64,000 bases of DNA from Daphnia pulex (Eukaryota; Arthropoda; Branchiopoda; Diplostraca; Daphniidae), in NCBI RefSeq assembly GCF_021134715.1, contig NC_060021.1, positions 10,324,501-10,388,500 on the forward strand, written 5' to 3'. How positions within the stretch are numbered: the stretch's first letter is position 1; every line of letters begins with the position of its first letter. This document shows, in pieces, positions 62,662-64,000 of this stretch. Position numbers and translations under genes: made by a program. A model generated the notes under the pieces. That model ran no database searches and had not been told where the DNA came from. It saw only the letters and a list, made by a program, of their open reading frames with translations.

Positions 62662-64000
62662 ACATCTTTAAAAACCACCGCGTGTCGTAATCATTCGGAA
62701 TATCCGCTCGAGGCCGTCTATTAGTTAGTTCTCCGAGCACGACCGCTAATGCTTTTCTCTCAATTTGTGAGTTTCTTTCTTTTCTTTTCTTTTTAAATGC
62801 ATTTTTATTGTTATGATTATTATTTTTTGTTTTTTTCTTTTCTTTTCTTTCTTTTTTTATAGGGAGATGATGTTGGGGGTTGGGGAGGGTGGTTGGGTGG
62901 GTGGGTGGTGAAGTGATAGCGTTTTCATGTTCACTTCTCGGATGTACAATTGTGTACGGCATATCCATCTGGCTGCTGCAATTCACTTGGAATGCCGCGC
63001 AATTTCGTCTCATTTGTCGACCCAAAAAAATAAAATTTAATAAAAAAAGGACATAAACATTTTTGGAGGCCTACCCGTTAAAACAAGAAAAATACCATAG
63101 GTAAAACTGAATCGTATCTGCCGTGCGGGTGTGTGTTTTTCTGTGAATATCCTGGGAGTAAGAATCAAGACGGCCGCTCAAAGGATTGACGTCACAATAA
63201 CGTTCAATAAAAGCTCGCCAACTTGATGAATGATTTCCGAGGGCGAGTGTGATTATTATTATTGTGTGTATAGAAAAGCAGCTTACACAACCGCAAAAAA
63301 AAAAAGACACACATAATAAAGCGAGAGCCGAGTCTGCTGATGGTGGCACGACGCTGCTGGATGCGTTCTCTCATTAGTGCGACGACACACGCAAAGAGTC
63401 CCGGTTCGAAAATCAATGACCGCGCGCCCGCGACGATGTGATGTGTTTATTAGATTTGGAGAAATCGGCAGACGGCGGCTAGAGCTATATAACAGCAACA
63501 ACCGTGGAAAACTTAAATGCCAGAGTAGAGAGTCTAGTACCGGTACACATACATATAAAATATATTAGACCCCGATGTAACAATTTGTTTCCGCTCCGAG
63601 AGCGCGGGCAAACCGATTTCATTTTTGAGATTTTTTGGTTTCGTTGTATAAATGAATTGTCTACAAGAAAAGGTGGTGGCGGCGGCACGCGAGGCAATTC
63701 CGCTGGCCGTTCATTATGTATTACGCCACAGCCGGGGTATTTTGTGTACGATTATATTTTTTAGATATTTAGATCTAATTCAAACAGGTTCTGCCCCGGG
63801 GTTTCTTTTTTTTAAATTTATAACAAATGCAGTTGCTGGGTTTTCCGAAAATGTCGTTCCCGGCGTGTGGAAAAACACGTACGTTTGCAAACACAGCCGT
63901 GCGCCAATGTTATTGCCAGCTTGGCCAGGCTACATGAAACTTGTTCGCACGATAAAATGGATACCGCGGCCGTTGCCAATGTCGACTGTTCCGAATACCA

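Larger units (their letters stand above)
49188..64000. other. Noncoding region on the 5' side of the forkhead gene
   Basis: About 14.8 kb with no recognisable protein. The longest frames (187 codons at 50088-50651, 207 codons at 61830-62453 on the minus strand) cross simple repeats and read as chance. An 87-codon ATG frame at 57680-57943 and a frame at 55412-55669 are less repetitive but match nothing I know and lack splice support. Tracts of G, CTG, GT and CA are frequent. Confidence 0.55.

Noticed and set aside
1..64000. CRISPR arrays, bacterial operons or phage-like modules
   Set aside because: No regularly spaced repeats with unique spacers. The genes are split by spliceosomal introns and separated by eukaryotic-style spacers.

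Overview
The window looks like arthropod nuclear DNA. A branchiopod crustacean such as Daphnia is my best guess: introns are very short (56 to 137 bases), the genes are compact, and the noncoding DNA is crowded with (GT)n, (CTT)n and (CTG)n tracts. The species is inferred; no search was run. I see no bacterial-type operons, no CRISPR array, no rRNA and no convincing tRNA.

The left end (1-5460) holds two well supported housekeeping genes in head-to-head orientation. U2A' (SNRPA1, seven exons, minus strand, 1888-3106) and the lariat debranching enzyme DBR1 (six exons, plus strand, 3603-5416) have start codons separated by 496 bases. U2A' belongs to the U2 snRNP that selects the intron branch point. 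DBR1 cuts the 2'-5' bond made at that branch point. The pair may share a bidirectional promoter. Next to them, 5959-7850 on the minus strand is a coding-like, spliced but disrupted locus that I cannot name. It has a good start region, in-frame stops or an unrecognised intron, and then several frame changes. Weaker exon-like stretches occur at 504-665, 8430-8639 and 9553-9750.

From about 10.2 kb to the right end the sequence is almost entirely noncoding, microsatellite-rich DNA around one developmental gene. That gene is a single-exon FoxG/sloppy-paired forkhead repressor (44710-46314, minus strand). It has a complete forkhead domain and two Groucho-binding-type motifs, one on each side of the domain. 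The roughly 34 kb on its left and 17 kb on its right contain no other protein I can recognise, which fits a long cis-regulatory domain.

A dispersed repeat of about 1.1 kb occurs twice in inverted orientation, at 30064-31126 and 48020-49187. The forkhead gene lies in the interval between the copies, so the pair could mediate inversion of that interval. Its family is unknown to me. Both copies keep coding-like, splice-like segments with lesions. Most long open frames elsewhere run through low-complexity DNA and I treat them as chance.
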